Part shown: in pieces, positions 19,269 through 27,217 of the stretch
Numbering within the stretch: the stretch's first letter is position 1
How the letters are laid out: each line of letters begins with the position of its first letter
Assembly (NCBI RefSeq): GCF_000217915.1
Contig: NZ_AFOZ01000040.1
Coordinates: 62,001-126,000, forward strand
Source of the DNA: Shewanella sp. HN-41
GTDB lineage: Bacteria; Pseudomonadota; Gammaproteobacteria; Enterobacterales; Shewanellaceae
Direction: 5' to 3'
DNA: 64,000 nucleotides
The notes under the pieces: generated by a model
Seen by the model: the letters and a program-made list of their open reading frames with translations, nothing else
What the model was told of the DNA's origin: nothing
Database searches by the model: none
Made by a program: the position numbers and the translations under genes

Positions 19269-20750
19269 TTATTCATCTTTTAATATTAGTTCAAACTTCT
19301 TATTTTTTTTAGCATATGGAACGATTTCCGCTCTTAACTCTATATATTTCTTTAAATCATGCTCTTTCATTGCTATTGAATAGAAATGCTTTGCCAACAT
19401 CGCTGAACTTATACTTCCCATATTTTTAAAAAAATGAATCGCATCTTCATAGCAACGAGCACCTTTTTCTACAAATCCAGCTTTCAAAAAGTACAACCCC
19501 AAAGTAGCCCTCAAAACCCCAATATTTTCATCATCACTTCCTTTGACTTTCTTTGTAAGAAGCAATAGATCTGTATCTATATCAATTAATTTATTCTTAA
19601 GTAATTTAGCCACGACCAAGTTATTTAACTCTTTAAAACTCATGTGAGGTCTTGGGATTCTGCTGTCCGACATTTCAATAACAAACTCATAATCACCCAA
19701 CCCTACCATAGATATATATCCAGCATCGGCCAAGGCGTTATCAGAGAAAGGCTGGAACTGATGTAACTCTAATAATTTAGCACGACACTTCTTATATTCC
19801 CTACTTACATAGAAGTTATTAACTTCGCTTTCAGGTGACGTTATTGGCCAATTATCAAACTCGTTACCCAATCTAAATCCATGTTTATGGTACAACCAGT
19901 TGTATTGAGATACTGTATTTTCAGAGGGTGATACAGATGCTATTTTGAACATTTTTTTTGCACCTTTAGTATTACCATTCATAAGTTCCATAGTACCAAT
20001 GCATGCGGCAAGATCAGACTTGAAAAAACTATTACCAGCAAAATTCTCTAATAATTTTTTTCCTCGAGAGACACTTATTCCGGAGATATCAAATGATGTC
20101 GAAATAGACAATGACGCACTCATCGTTAGTGGATTTTCTTTAATACTTTTAGAACGATTCAAATACCAGACAGCCTTATCCGGCTCATCCATATGGACTA
20201 AATATCTGGCATATGAATTCAGAACAAAGGAATTTTCACCAGAGATGCTTCTACCGACTTCAATCGCCCTTCCAGCCTTAGAATACTCTCCCAATATTGA
20301 ATAATAAAAAGCCAAATCTATCCATGTCATAGCATCAGACGGGAAAATTTTTAATATGTTTTTCAACTTCCTTATAATGACAGATACTGCTGTTCTATCT
20401 GTAGAATAATAATGTTCCTTATCAACCTGTTTTAATTCAGGTAGAATAAAATTACTTACCCCTTTAGGGACTAAATTTTCATTTACCAATAAAAATCTAA
20501 GTGTATCTTTATAGTCTGGATCATCAAGCATTCCACGAACAAACAATGCCGAGTTCAATTCAGTAGCATTATATATTAACTTACTTTGCTTCCATCGTTC
20601 TCTGTACTCTTCTAAATATGAATCTGGTTCTTTTATTTTTTTGTCTTCAAGGCTCTTTAGAACTGGAAATTGAAGCTTCATAGATTTTCTTGACGTATGC
20701 CATCTAGGAATAAGCTGCCTATTGTCCATTAGGAATAAATTATTATTCAT
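19269..20750 (-). CDS. Helical-repeat (TPR-like) protein partnered with protein kinase
   Basis: A 493-residue, Lys- and Ser-rich soluble protein with no signal peptide. Several helix pairs have TPR-like spacing: WIDLAFYYSILGEYSKAG and VLNSYARYLVHMDEPDKAV (about 145-205), and a later LRATLGLYFLKAGFVEKGAR (about 425-445). The first 100 residues look unordered. It starts one base after the kinase stop (TAA-G-ATG) with AAGGG upstream, so both are one operon and the protein is probably a substrate, scaffold or regulator of the kinase. Base composition is clearly AT-richer than the flanking genes, pointing to acquisition. No enzyme motif is recognised. Confidence 0.7.
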   Translation of the reverse strand: MNNNLFLMDNRQLIPRWHTSRKSMKLQFPVLKSLEDKKIKEPDSYLEEYRERWKQSKLIYNATELNSALFVRGMLDDPDYKDTLRFLLVNENLVPKGVSNFILPELKQVDKEHYYSTDRTAVSVIIRKLKNILKIFPSDAMTWIDLAFYYSILGEYSKAGRAIEVGRSISGENSFVLNSYARYLVHMDEPDKAVWYLNRSKSIKENPLTMSASLSISTSFDISGISVSRGKKLLENFAGNSFFKSDLAACIGTMELMNGNTKGAKKMFKIASVSPSENTVSQYNWLYHKHGFRLGNEFDNWPITSPESEVNNFYVSREYKKCRAKLLELHQFQPFSDNALADAGYISMVGLGDYEFVIEMSDSRIPRPHMSFKELNNLVVAKLLKNKLIDIDTDLLLLTKKVKGSDDENIGVLRATLGLYFLKAGFVEKGARCYEDAIHFFKNMGSISSAMLAKHFYSIAMKEHDLKKYIELRAEIVPYAKKNKKFELILKDE

Positions 20751-20751
20751 C

Positions 20752-21785
20752 TTACAATCCCTTGACTTTAAGCATTACCTGGATATTCGCCATTTTACTT
20801 GAGTATCGCCTCATATTTATTTTGTATGGTCTTGACTTTACTTTTGGGGCTCCTCTTTTATTATAATCAGGATGGCACATTTCCTTCACCACATTAACAA
20901 CTTCCAATGCAACATCATCATCTTTAATTAAATTACAGCATTCAGCATAAAATCTAGCCAACAGTGTAGAATAGGCTGTTAAGAATGTTGGCAAAGCATC
21001 TTCGTAACTAACTGAAAATATTCCATTATGCAGAAGCAAAGCTTCTCCTGACAGTGATGGAGTCAATCCAACCCCCATTATAGATTGATATATAAGGCTT
21101 CCAACAGAATAAATATCAGTTAAATATCTATCTTGGAAACTTTTATAAGAAACACCGCACCTAATCTCGATAGGAGCATAAGTTTGATCCCCAGGAAATC
21201 TCAAAGATAGATACGGTGATCGTCCACCGGCATCGACTACACGACCTAAATCAGCGATTTTACTTTCCATTTTTTAAAATGGAGAATATTAGAAGGCTTT
21301 ATATCTTGATGTGCAATCCCGGCAAAATGAAGTTGTTCCAATCCCATGCAAATATGTTGCATAGCTTTAAAAAATGCATACCAGTTAATATTTAAATTAT
21401 CAATGAACGATTGCCTCATATCACTATCTGCAAGTTCAAAAATAATATAGTAAACATTGTTTAAGGGTGTGGAATGCAAAGGGTTTGTTATTTGACCAGC
21501 CTCTTTAGGTATAACAACCTTAGAAAGATTCATTTCCTTACAATAATATAAAATCTCTCTCTCAAACAAATACTCAGAAGTAATGTTATTAATTGCCACC
21601 ATAGGGTCATGCGAGCCAAAGGCTCTAGTGAAATCCATAGCTTTTAAAAATGCAACTTCTCCAGATGCATTTCTAACTTTATATCTAGCACAGAAGTTTC
21701 CACCACTATGCTGTTTGGTTGAAATTTTTTCAAAAATCTCCCAGCCGCACGGTGTTGTAAGATTCAAAAGTGTGTTAGACGGCAT
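20752..21785 (-). pseudogene. Ser/Thr protein kinase, frameshifted (two ORFs)
   Basis: Two overlapping frames together make a full eukaryotic-type kinase of about 345 residues. The first (ATG 21785, GAGG upstream) carries the N-lobe with the lysine in VAFLKAMDF and the catalytic loop H159-Q-D-I-K-P-S-N166, then ends 13 codons later. The second carries KIADLGR (the DFG-motif region as DLG), the activation end YAPIEIRCG and DIYSVGSLIYQS. The switch falls on CATTTTAAAAAATGG: one extra A, or a -1 slip on the six A, joins them as NILHFKKMESKIADLGR. It may be a true mutation, a phase-variable or slippage-expressed gene, or a sequence error. All key residues are intact on both sides, which argues for recent or reversible loss. 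Confidence 0.82.
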
Positions 21786-21885
21786 AGAATCCTCATATCA
21801 TCCATGTATTTTACATTGTACATTACATATATAAGTCATATTTGGCGAATCATTTTATTAGAATCAAAAGAAAGATAGGGCATGC

Positions 21886-22276
21886 ATAACTCTTTTGGGA
21901 TTAACAGCATACACCGAGATCACAAAAGTTCACCCTCCCCCTGCGAAGTTGCTGAAGGGCGCTGAAGACTCTTTATTGAAAGAATGGCGCGTGACGCAGA
22001 CAGGACGTCTGCGTAGCTTTCGGGGAAGGGGCAAATGAAAATCGATGATTTTCGCGCTTATGAGCGAGAGGCATGGACTGTCGAACTGGAGGGGCTTTAC
22101 ATGGATGTAAGCGGAGCCTTCGGAAGCGTTAGCGATTTTCGAATAAGCACGAAGCCCTACTTTATAAATAGAGAGTCAATGCATATTACTTCGTTAGGGA
22201 CACCGGGGGATTTCCAAAAGGGGAGCAGGCGCTTTTCCCCTTTTGGTCGAGTGTGGGGTGAAACCCCACGACTTTG
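21886..22276. repeat. Dispersed repeat element, copy A
   Basis: Shares its left end (23 nt, beginning ATAACTCTTTTGGG) and right end (CCCCACGACTTTG) with 54243-54696, plus internal GACTCTTTATT and GAGCGAG...GGCATGG words. The inside is rich in hairpins: ACGCAGAC/GTCTGCGT near 21995, a perfect 10-bp CCAAAAGGGG/CCCCTTTTGG (22214-22223/22237-22246) and GTGGGG/CCCCAC at the right end (22253-22258/22264-22269). An 80-codon ORF inside (22035-22277) is not credible as a gene. It looks like a non-autonomous mobile or structured repeat; the class is unknown. Confidence 0.65.
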
Positions 22277-22449
22277 ATTCACCTCGGCCGTTAGGCCGCA
22301 ATGACTAACAATGTAGAAAGATGAGACTGTCTAACCACCAGTAAAAGTATACGATGTTACACTTTTAGTAACGATTTCAGCGCTTCAATCCCAAAAAGTG
22401 TAGTTAAGTACACCTGAAACTTAATCAAGTTGCCAGATAAAAAACAAAA

Positions 22450-22475
22450 CCCCGACACTGTTGCCAGTGTCGGGG
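22450..22475. terminator. Bidirectional intrinsic terminator
   Basis: Perfect 11-bp stem CCCCGACACTG / CAGTGTCGGGG with a TTGC loop, followed by CTTTCATTTTT on the plus strand and by GTTTTGTTTT on the minus strand. No intact gene ends next to it now, so it may be the leftover terminator of a gene lost in the rearrangement. Confidence 0.85.
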
Positions 22476-22543
22476 CTTTCATTTTTCTCTTACAAGAATT
22501 TAGGTTTAAGCGATTAAGCTAAAGACCGCAGATGTTTGCTAAT

Positions 22544-22650
22544 CTAGCACAGGAAAAATCGTTTTAGAGCAAGGCTTTTTGTTGCGACGTGTAGTGTTTT
22601 TCTACACGAGTAACAAAGTAACGCAGCTATAAACGATTTTAACCAGCTAG
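22544..22650. repeat. Long imperfect palindrome (MITE/REP-like)
   Basis: Outer arms CTAGC/GCTAG (22544-22548/22646-22650), then AAAATCGTTT / AAACGATTTT (near 22555-22564 and 22631-22640), then partly matching GCTTTTTGTTGC / GTAACAAAGTAACGC, closing on a perfect CGTGTAG-7 nt-CTACACG hairpin around 22588-22608. The whole 107 bp can fold as one long cruciform. It encodes nothing and has the form of a small palindromic mobile repeat. Confidence 0.7.
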
Positions 22651-22694
22651 GATCACATCATGCCGCCTAAATCAGCTTGAAACCCTATATCTCG

Positions 22695-22758
22695 TAGAAA
22701 CAAAGGCTTTCAGGTATCATAGGGGTCAACATTGTGGTCAACAAAGGGGTAAACATTG
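22695..22758 (+). repeat. Left attachment-site region (attL) with tandem 12-bp units
   Basis: TAGAAACAAAGGCT (22695-22708) and TAGGGGTCAACATTG (22720-22734) recur at the other end of the island (28349-28383). Here the second word starts three exact-phase 12-bp units: AGGGGTCAACAT (22721), TGTGGTCAACAA (22733) and AGGGGTAAACAT (22745). The last supplies the AGGGG ribosome site of the integrase and runs up to its TTG start. These units are good candidates for integrase-binding sites. Confidence 0.65.
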
Positions 22759-24042
22759 CAGGACAAGTACATCGTTAAGAAGAGTGGTAAGGACACCTAT
22801 CAGTTCAATATGAGAGTCCCAAAAGCGTTAGCGCACCTCTACCCTCACAAGACATTCATCACCCGCACACTTGGTACATCTTGTATAAAAACAGCTCGTA
22901 TCCGTAGGGATCGAATTTTGGGTGAAATAGCAGCACAGAAAGAGTCAACTTTCAGCAATGAAAGGGGAGCTTTCCTAGCCTTTGTTGAGACACTAAAAGA
23001 AGCCAAACAGGAGGCCAGAGGCAACCCTTATGAGGCGTACTATCAATTATCGACCCAAGATATTCTTGATACCGAAGCCTTCCCTAATGCTCAATTAGCG
23101 GCCTCACGTACAGTTACAACTGGCATTATCCCCGAAGGTTATCGACCAACCTTACGAGAATCGTTGCACTCATGGCTTCAACGTAACTCACGCAAAAATG
23201 CTGACACCATATCAAAGATGAAATCCACTACAGACAAGTTCTTAAAACACTGTGGTCATTTTGATGTTGAGCTTGAATCTATCCATCGTAAAGATGTCCT
23301 TGACTACATTGAGCAAACTATTGAGAGCTGTAGCGTCAGCACTATGGCAGCAAACCTCAGTAGATTGAAAACACTATATAAACATGCTTGGCAAATAGGT
23401 CTGATTGAACCTAGACCCTGTCCATTCTCTGACCATGACCTCGCATTCTATAAAGAGAGTACTACTCAGAAAACCCAAATGTTCAGTCCTGAAGAAATAC
23501 AGAAGATCATGCAATGGGCTGATACTCAAACAAATAGCATGCGCCTGATAGTGAAAACAGGGCTATTTACAGGTATGCGTATAGGTGAAATATGCGCCCT
23601 TCGAGCTTGTGATGTTTGTATCGAAGGAAACCTAGCGGCGTTTTACGTTCGTAAAGGCAAGACTGGCGCAGCACAGAGAACTGTACCGTTATGCGATGAG
23701 CTGATGAACGACATCCAAGATCTTATCAAGACACTACAGCCAGAGTCCTCATTGTTTGGTATAGACGGCAAGAATGCGAGTCGAGATTTTAGCCGCTTCA
23801 AGACCGCGAGTATCACGACAGATAAGACCAAACGCTTCCACAGTTTTCGTGTTCATATGGCTACAGCGTTCAGTCGTGCGGGTATTAGTGAACTGACAGC
23901 TGCATTCATTCTGGGACATAAAGGCGGTAAGACAATGTCATACGGTTATTACGCAAAAGCTGACGAATTACATCGTCTCAAAGATGCTGTAGAAGCAGCT
24001 ACAGAAGTAATCAAACGTGATTGGTTAAAGGGAATATCATAG
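22756..24042 (+). CDS. Tyrosine recombinase (phage-type integrase)
   Basis: A 428-residue site-specific recombinase. An N-terminal arm-binding-like domain (IVKKSGKDTYQFNMRVPKAL) is followed by a SAM-like core domain (about 130-230) and a catalytic domain with all active residues: R275 in TGMRIGE, H362-x-x-R365 in HSFR, H388 in LGHKGG and a Tyr among 396-399 in SYGYYAK. The start is TTG, with AGGGG six bases upstream inside the third 12-bp repeat of the attachment region, so the enzyme may control its own synthesis by binding there. It is the leftmost gene of the island beside groEL and should drive its integration and excision. Confidence 0.95.
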   Translation: MQDKYIVKKSGKDTYQFNMRVPKALAHLYPHKTFITRTLGTSCIKTARIRRDRILGEIAAQKESTFSNERGAFLAFVETLKEAKQEARGNPYEAYYQLSTQDILDTEAFPNAQLAASRTVTTGIIPEGYRPTLRESLHSWLQRNSRKNADTISKMKSTTDKFLKHCGHFDVELESIHRKDVLDYIEQTIESCSVSTMAANLSRLKTLYKHAWQIGLIEPRPCPFSDHDLAFYKESTTQKTQMFSPEEIQKIMQWADTQTNSMRLIVKTGLFTGMRIGEICALRACDVCIEGNLAAFYVRKGKTGAAQRTVPLCDELMNDIQDLIKTLQPESSLFGIDGKNASRDFSRFKTASITTDKTKRFHSFRVHMATAFSRAGISELTAAFILGHKGGKTMSYGYYAKADELHRLKDAVEAATEVIKRDWLKGIS

Positions 24043-24163
24043 CTTTGAAAGCTAACCAGTGAGCACAATAAAATTCAAAATATCAAGCTCTTGTTTTTAG
24101 TCTTAGCCATTTAAGAGTATGATGTTTTTAACCGCTTATAAGCACTGAGCAAAGGAACTGCAA

Positions 24164-24784
24164 ATGATTAAACAAATATGTATGGAAAGAGAGATTACGA
24201 GCCTTGTACACTTCACTGATGTCCGTCATCTCGATAGCATTATGCGTCTAGGGCTATTACCTAGAAACCGTCTGGAGCAACTTGCAACACCAGTTCACTT
24301 CAATGATCAGCATCGTTTTGACGGTCATCCAGACTCTGTCTCACTATCGGTAGCATTTCCCAATTGCCAAATGTTCTATAAGTTGTGGCACAATTCAGAC
24401 GAAAAGTTTTGTGTACTAAAAGTCCACCCTCAAGTGTTATGGGATTACAGGGCAGCTTTCTGTAAAAATAATGCAGCTACTGGAGAAATGAGCCATCAAC
24501 AACTTCAAGATTTACAGACACCTGATGCGTTTAGAGGGATGTTTCAAGAAATGGCAAGCCAGCGAAGCCGAGCTGACCAAAAATTAAAGCCCTGCCATCC
24601 AACAGATGTCCAAGCAGAGGTATTAATATTCGATACAATTCCCTCCAACTACATCATGGAAGTAGTGTTTCCTGATCGGCAAACGCAAATTCAATATGCC
24701 CAGCGCATAAACGGGAAAAAGTCTTCGGTCAATCTGCCAAATTCAGGGTTTTATGGCACAAGAACTTTCTTACTTGAGTATTAA
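24164..24784 (+). CDS. darT1: DarT1-type DNA ADP-ribosyltransferase toxin
   Basis: A 206-residue protein of the DarT (DUF4433) family. Visible motifs are SLVHFTDVRHLDSIMRLGLLPR at the N-terminus (NAD-binding region), FNDQHRFDGHPDSVSLSVAFPN, MFYKLWH, the NNAATGE segment, and QAEVLIFDTIP, whose Glu (about residue 152) is the expected catalytic residue. Characterised family members transfer ADP-ribose from NAD to bases in single-stranded DNA and act as toxins or phage-defence effectors; the DarT1 branch modifies guanosine. Assignment to DarT1 rests on the partner gene, a NADAR protein five bases downstream, rather than a macrodomain DarG. AGGA 7 nt before the ATG is a good ribosome site. Confidence 0.87.
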   Translation: MIKQICMEREITSLVHFTDVRHLDSIMRLGLLPRNRLEQLATPVHFNDQHRFDGHPDSVSLSVAFPNCQMFYKLWHNSDEKFCVLKVHPQVLWDYRAAFCKNNAATGEMSHQQLQDLQTPDAFRGMFQEMASQRSRADQKLKPCHPTDVQAEVLIFDTIPSNYIMEVVFPDRQTQIQYAQRINGKKSSVNLPNSGFYGTRTFLLEY

Positions 24785-24789
24785 TACCT

Positions 24790-25485
24790 ATGGCTACAAG
24801 ACCAATTTTCATTCCCTTGGAAAAGGGACAAATCGGCGTAAAAGAGAAAATGATTGAATTTACGTGGGCAGCTGGCATGGCTATCTCACAAAAGCAGAAA
24901 TCAATCAGAGATTTACACAGCGTTGCAGAAAAACTCGGACATAAAGCTTTGCTCGAAATATCAAGTAAATCAGAGAGTGCCCTAGGGGTAAAGCTTAGTG
25001 CATTCAATCTGATGTTTACGACTAAAAAGCTAGGGGATACTTACTCAGTAGAATCAGCGTTTCAAGGTAGTAAAGTTTTTGAGAATGGTGGCCCCTATAC
25101 TGACATTATGAAGTTAGATTCCCTCTCTGCCAAAAAAGATCCTAGGTTACAGAACTCTGGTAATTTGATCGGCTTTAACTTTCTTGGTAAAGACTTCCCT
25201 ACGGAACCTAGAACTTTCTTTTACGACTGGCTATATATAAACGCACTGAACCAAAACATAGAGTTAGCAAATGAGTTATCCAGTTACTCTGGTTTTACTG
25301 ACATTGAATTCAACCCCAAGAAATCAATCAACTGCCAAGGTTTCGCCGCTGCGCTGTATGTAAGCTTAAAACGCAGTAACCAACTAGATGCTGCATTAAG
25401 CTCTATCAATACTTTCTTCAAATTAACTCACGCACAATATCTAAATCAATTGAGGGCTACACCAATACAACAGAAGATGTTGTAG
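24790..25485 (+). CDS. DarT1-associated NADAR antitoxin
   Basis: A 231-residue protein that starts MATRPIFIPLEKGQ and carries LEISSKSESALGVKLSAFNL, VESAFQGSKVFENGGPYTDI, FYDWLYINALNQN and the conserved end NPKKSINCQGFAAALYV. This pattern is that of NADAR proteins paired with DarT1. In known pairs NADAR is a glycohydrolase that removes ADP-ribose from guanine in DNA and so neutralises the toxin. It follows the toxin gene after five bases, with only a weak ribosome site (GAG in the toxin's last codons), so translation is probably coupled. Toxin-first order is as usual for darT operons. Confidence 0.85.
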   Translation: MATRPIFIPLEKGQIGVKEKMIEFTWAAGMAISQKQKSIRDLHSVAEKLGHKALLEISSKSESALGVKLSAFNLMFTTKKLGDTYSVESAFQGSKVFENGGPYTDIMKLDSLSAKKDPRLQNSGNLIGFNFLGKDFPTEPRTFFYDWLYINALNQNIELANELSSYSGFTDIEFNPKKSINCQGFAAALYVSLKRSNQLDAALSSINTFFKLTHAQYLNQLRATPIQQKML

Positions 25486-25531
25486 TCTATCTAATTCTTC
25501 TACCATGATTGCTAAACTGGAATACCAATAT

Positions 25532-25615
25532 AGTACCCATTAGGTATACCCATACAGGTACGGTCAAACAGTGATCGAACAGTACCCATTAGGCTTGAAT
25601 TATAATAGTGGGTAC
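25532..25615 (+). repeat. Repeats upstream of the resolvase operon (res-like or operator)
   Basis: AGTACCCATTAGG occurs twice as a direct repeat (25532-25544, 25581-25593), and GTACCCA at 25582-25588 has its inverse TGGGTAC at 25609-25615. This array of half-sites about 40 bp before a serine recombinase gene has the layout of a resolvase binding region that doubles as an operator. Confidence 0.55.
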
Positions 25616-25656
25616 ATTACTCTTCGTGACCTATTAGAACCAAATGGATACACCTC

Positions 25657-26220
25657 GTGGCACACATCGCTTACCTTCGAGTCTCTTCTGTAGACCAGAA
25701 CACTGACCGTCAGCTTGCCAATGCGAACATTCCCTTTGATAAGACCTTCACTGATAAATGCAGTGGTGGCTCTACCATTCGTCCAGCCTTAACTCAGCTT
25801 AAAGACTACGCCCGTGAAGGTGACACTATTCATGTCCATAGCATTGACCGTCTCGCTCGTAACTTGGTTGACTTGAAACAATTGGTCAATGAATGGAATG
25901 AGAATGGTGTTAGCGTCAAGTTCCATAAAGAAGGCCTTAGCTTCAATGCTGGTGGCAGTGACCACATGTCTGAGTTAATGCTTAACATGCTTGGAGCTGT
26001 TGCTCAGTTTGAGTTAGCAATGATTCAGGAAAGGCGTCAGGAAGGCATTGAGAAGGCTAAGTCTGCTGGTAAATACAAAGGTAGGCCTACGAATGAAACG
26101 AACCACCAGCAGATCGCTGAGTTACGCTCACAAGGTGTTTCATTAAGGAAGATAGCCAAGGAAGTAGGTGTATCACTATCAACCGTACAAAGGGCTTTAG
26201 CGGCCTTAGAGAAGACTTAA
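25657..26220 (+). CDS. Serine recombinase (resolvase/invertase family)
   Basis: A 187-residue protein. The N-terminal catalytic domain has IAYLRVSSVDQNTDRQL (nucleophile Ser about residue 10), the Arg-containing HSIDRLARNLVDL and the long E-helix AQFELAMIQERRQEGI; the C-terminus is a HTH (VSLRKIAKEVGVSLSTVQRAL). Its length is that of Tn3-type resolvases and invertases. The start is GTG with a poor ribosome site. It lies just after a block of repeats (25532-25615) and overlaps the following ParB-like gene by one base (TAATG), so the two are translated together. It could resolve island dimers, invert DNA, or serve as the regulator of its own operon. Confidence 0.92.
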   Translation: MAHIAYLRVSSVDQNTDRQLANANIPFDKTFTDKCSGGSTIRPALTQLKDYAREGDTIHVHSIDRLARNLVDLKQLVNEWNENGVSVKFHKEGLSFNAGGSDHMSELMLNMLGAVAQFELAMIQERRQEGIEKAKSAGKYKGRPTNETNHQQIAELRSQGVSLRKIAKEVGVSLSTVQRALAALEKT

Positions 26221-27155
26221 TGAACCAGTATATGCAAGACAGTAGGCTTACCAAGTTAGACCCTAGAACCCTTACGCTTGACCCTGCAATGCAAGCTCGC
26301 GATGTTGAATTAATCAAAGACAAACGACTACGGTCAGCCCAAGAGATCAAGCAAGAAGCACAAGACAAAGCGATACTTGAAGACCTCCGCAACGGAGTGC
26401 CCATTAAACTGCCTATTACAGTGTTTATAGTTAACGATATTTACTTAGTGGTTGATGGCTTTCATCGAACTAATGCTTGCTTGAAGTACCTTAAAGAAAA
26501 CCCTGATTCAGACCTAATGATTGAAGCATTAGTCGTTAAGAATCGCACCTACAAAGAGGCTTTTTTTGCTGCACAAGAGGCAAACCAAGCTCATGGTGTG
26601 GGCGTCACCCCTGATGAAGTTATGCAATCTAAGTTTAGAGCAATGATCGTTACTGGTGATTTTAATAAATCGGTATCAGAAATTGCTAAAACTATAGGCT
26701 GTAGTCAGGGTCAAGCTGCTCACATTGCTAGAGGACTTAAAGTTTGCATGGCTGTGTTAGGTGATTTTGATAGAAGCGAGTTAACTCATCTAAAAGATTT
26801 CACTGAATACCTTCAGAATGGCATTAATTCCAAATACGCATTAAATGATAGCTCTTGGGACTCTAAAGGATTCCCCAAGATTAGACGGTTATCAGATGCT
26901 ATTACTGGTAAAGAATTTATCCCTGATGATGAAAATAGGGAGCAAGAATTAATTGAAGCTGCCACTAAGGATTTCAACCGTCTCATTGAGCGTTATGATC
27001 CAGATATTTTTAGAGAAGGCTTAAGGAAACTTACTAGAGGAATGGGTCTTGGTATTTCGATATCTAAACGAGATAAATGGCTAGAACAAGCTGGTTCAGT
27101 CCAAGGTAGTGATACAAATTATGATGTTAATACTCTAGACGAAGACGACTTTTAG
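26220..27155 (+). CDS. ParB/Srx-like domain protein coupled to the resolvase
   Basis: A 311-residue protein. Residues about 10-110 form a ParB/sulfiredoxin-like fold, with the signature VVDGFHRTNACLKYL (GFHRTNA, 80-86) and then EANQAHGVGVTPDE. A HTH follows (VSEIAKTIGCSQGQAAHIARGL, about 149-172), as in ParB DNA-binding domains. The rest is charged and helical with an acidic end (NTLDEDDF). There is no ParA ATPase nearby, so classical partition is unlikely. Similar proteins act as DNA-binding regulators or CTP/ATP-dependent enzymes. The one-base overlap with the resolvase gene indicates a joint task, perhaps DNA transactions at the island. Palindromes just downstream may be its binding sites. 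Confidence 0.82.
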   Translation: MNQYMQDSRLTKLDPRTLTLDPAMQARDVELIKDKRLRSAQEIKQEAQDKAILEDLRNGVPIKLPITVFIVNDIYLVVDGFHRTNACLKYLKENPDSDLMIEALVVKNRTYKEAFFAAQEANQAHGVGVTPDEVMQSKFRAMIVTGDFNKSVSEIAKTIGCSQGQAAHIARGLKVCMAVLGDFDRSELTHLKDFTEYLQNGINSKYALNDSSWDSKGFPKIRRLSDAITGKEFIPDDENREQELIEAATKDFNRLIERYDPDIFREGLRKLTRGMGLGISISKRDKWLEQAGSVQGSDTNYDVNTLDEDDF

Positions 27156-27217
27156 AATCACGTAGTGAACCCGAAACCCTTACACAATAAGGCCTTCAGG
27201 GGATTCTGAACAACCCC

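Noticed and set aside
21275..21295. A programmed -1 ribosomal frameshift signal in the kinase gene.
   Set aside because: The run is six A preceded by T, so the classic X-XXY-YYZ heptamer is not met in the right phase; transcript slippage or mutation is more likely, and no stimulatory stem was seen.
22035..22277. An 80-codon plus-strand ORF inside repeat copy A.
   Set aside because: It follows the repeat's hairpins, lacks any known domain, and the second copy of the repeat does not keep the frame.
22655..22667. A 13-bp word identical to the end of groEL (ACATCATGCCGCC, also at 28445-28457), left of attL.
   Set aside because: It could be a trace of the target site, but no further groEL sequence is attached, so chance cannot be excluded.
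25532..25615. A CRISPR array, suggested by repeated AGTACCCATTAGG.
   Set aside because: Only two direct copies of 13 bp and one inverted half; no regular spacers and no cas genes in the window.
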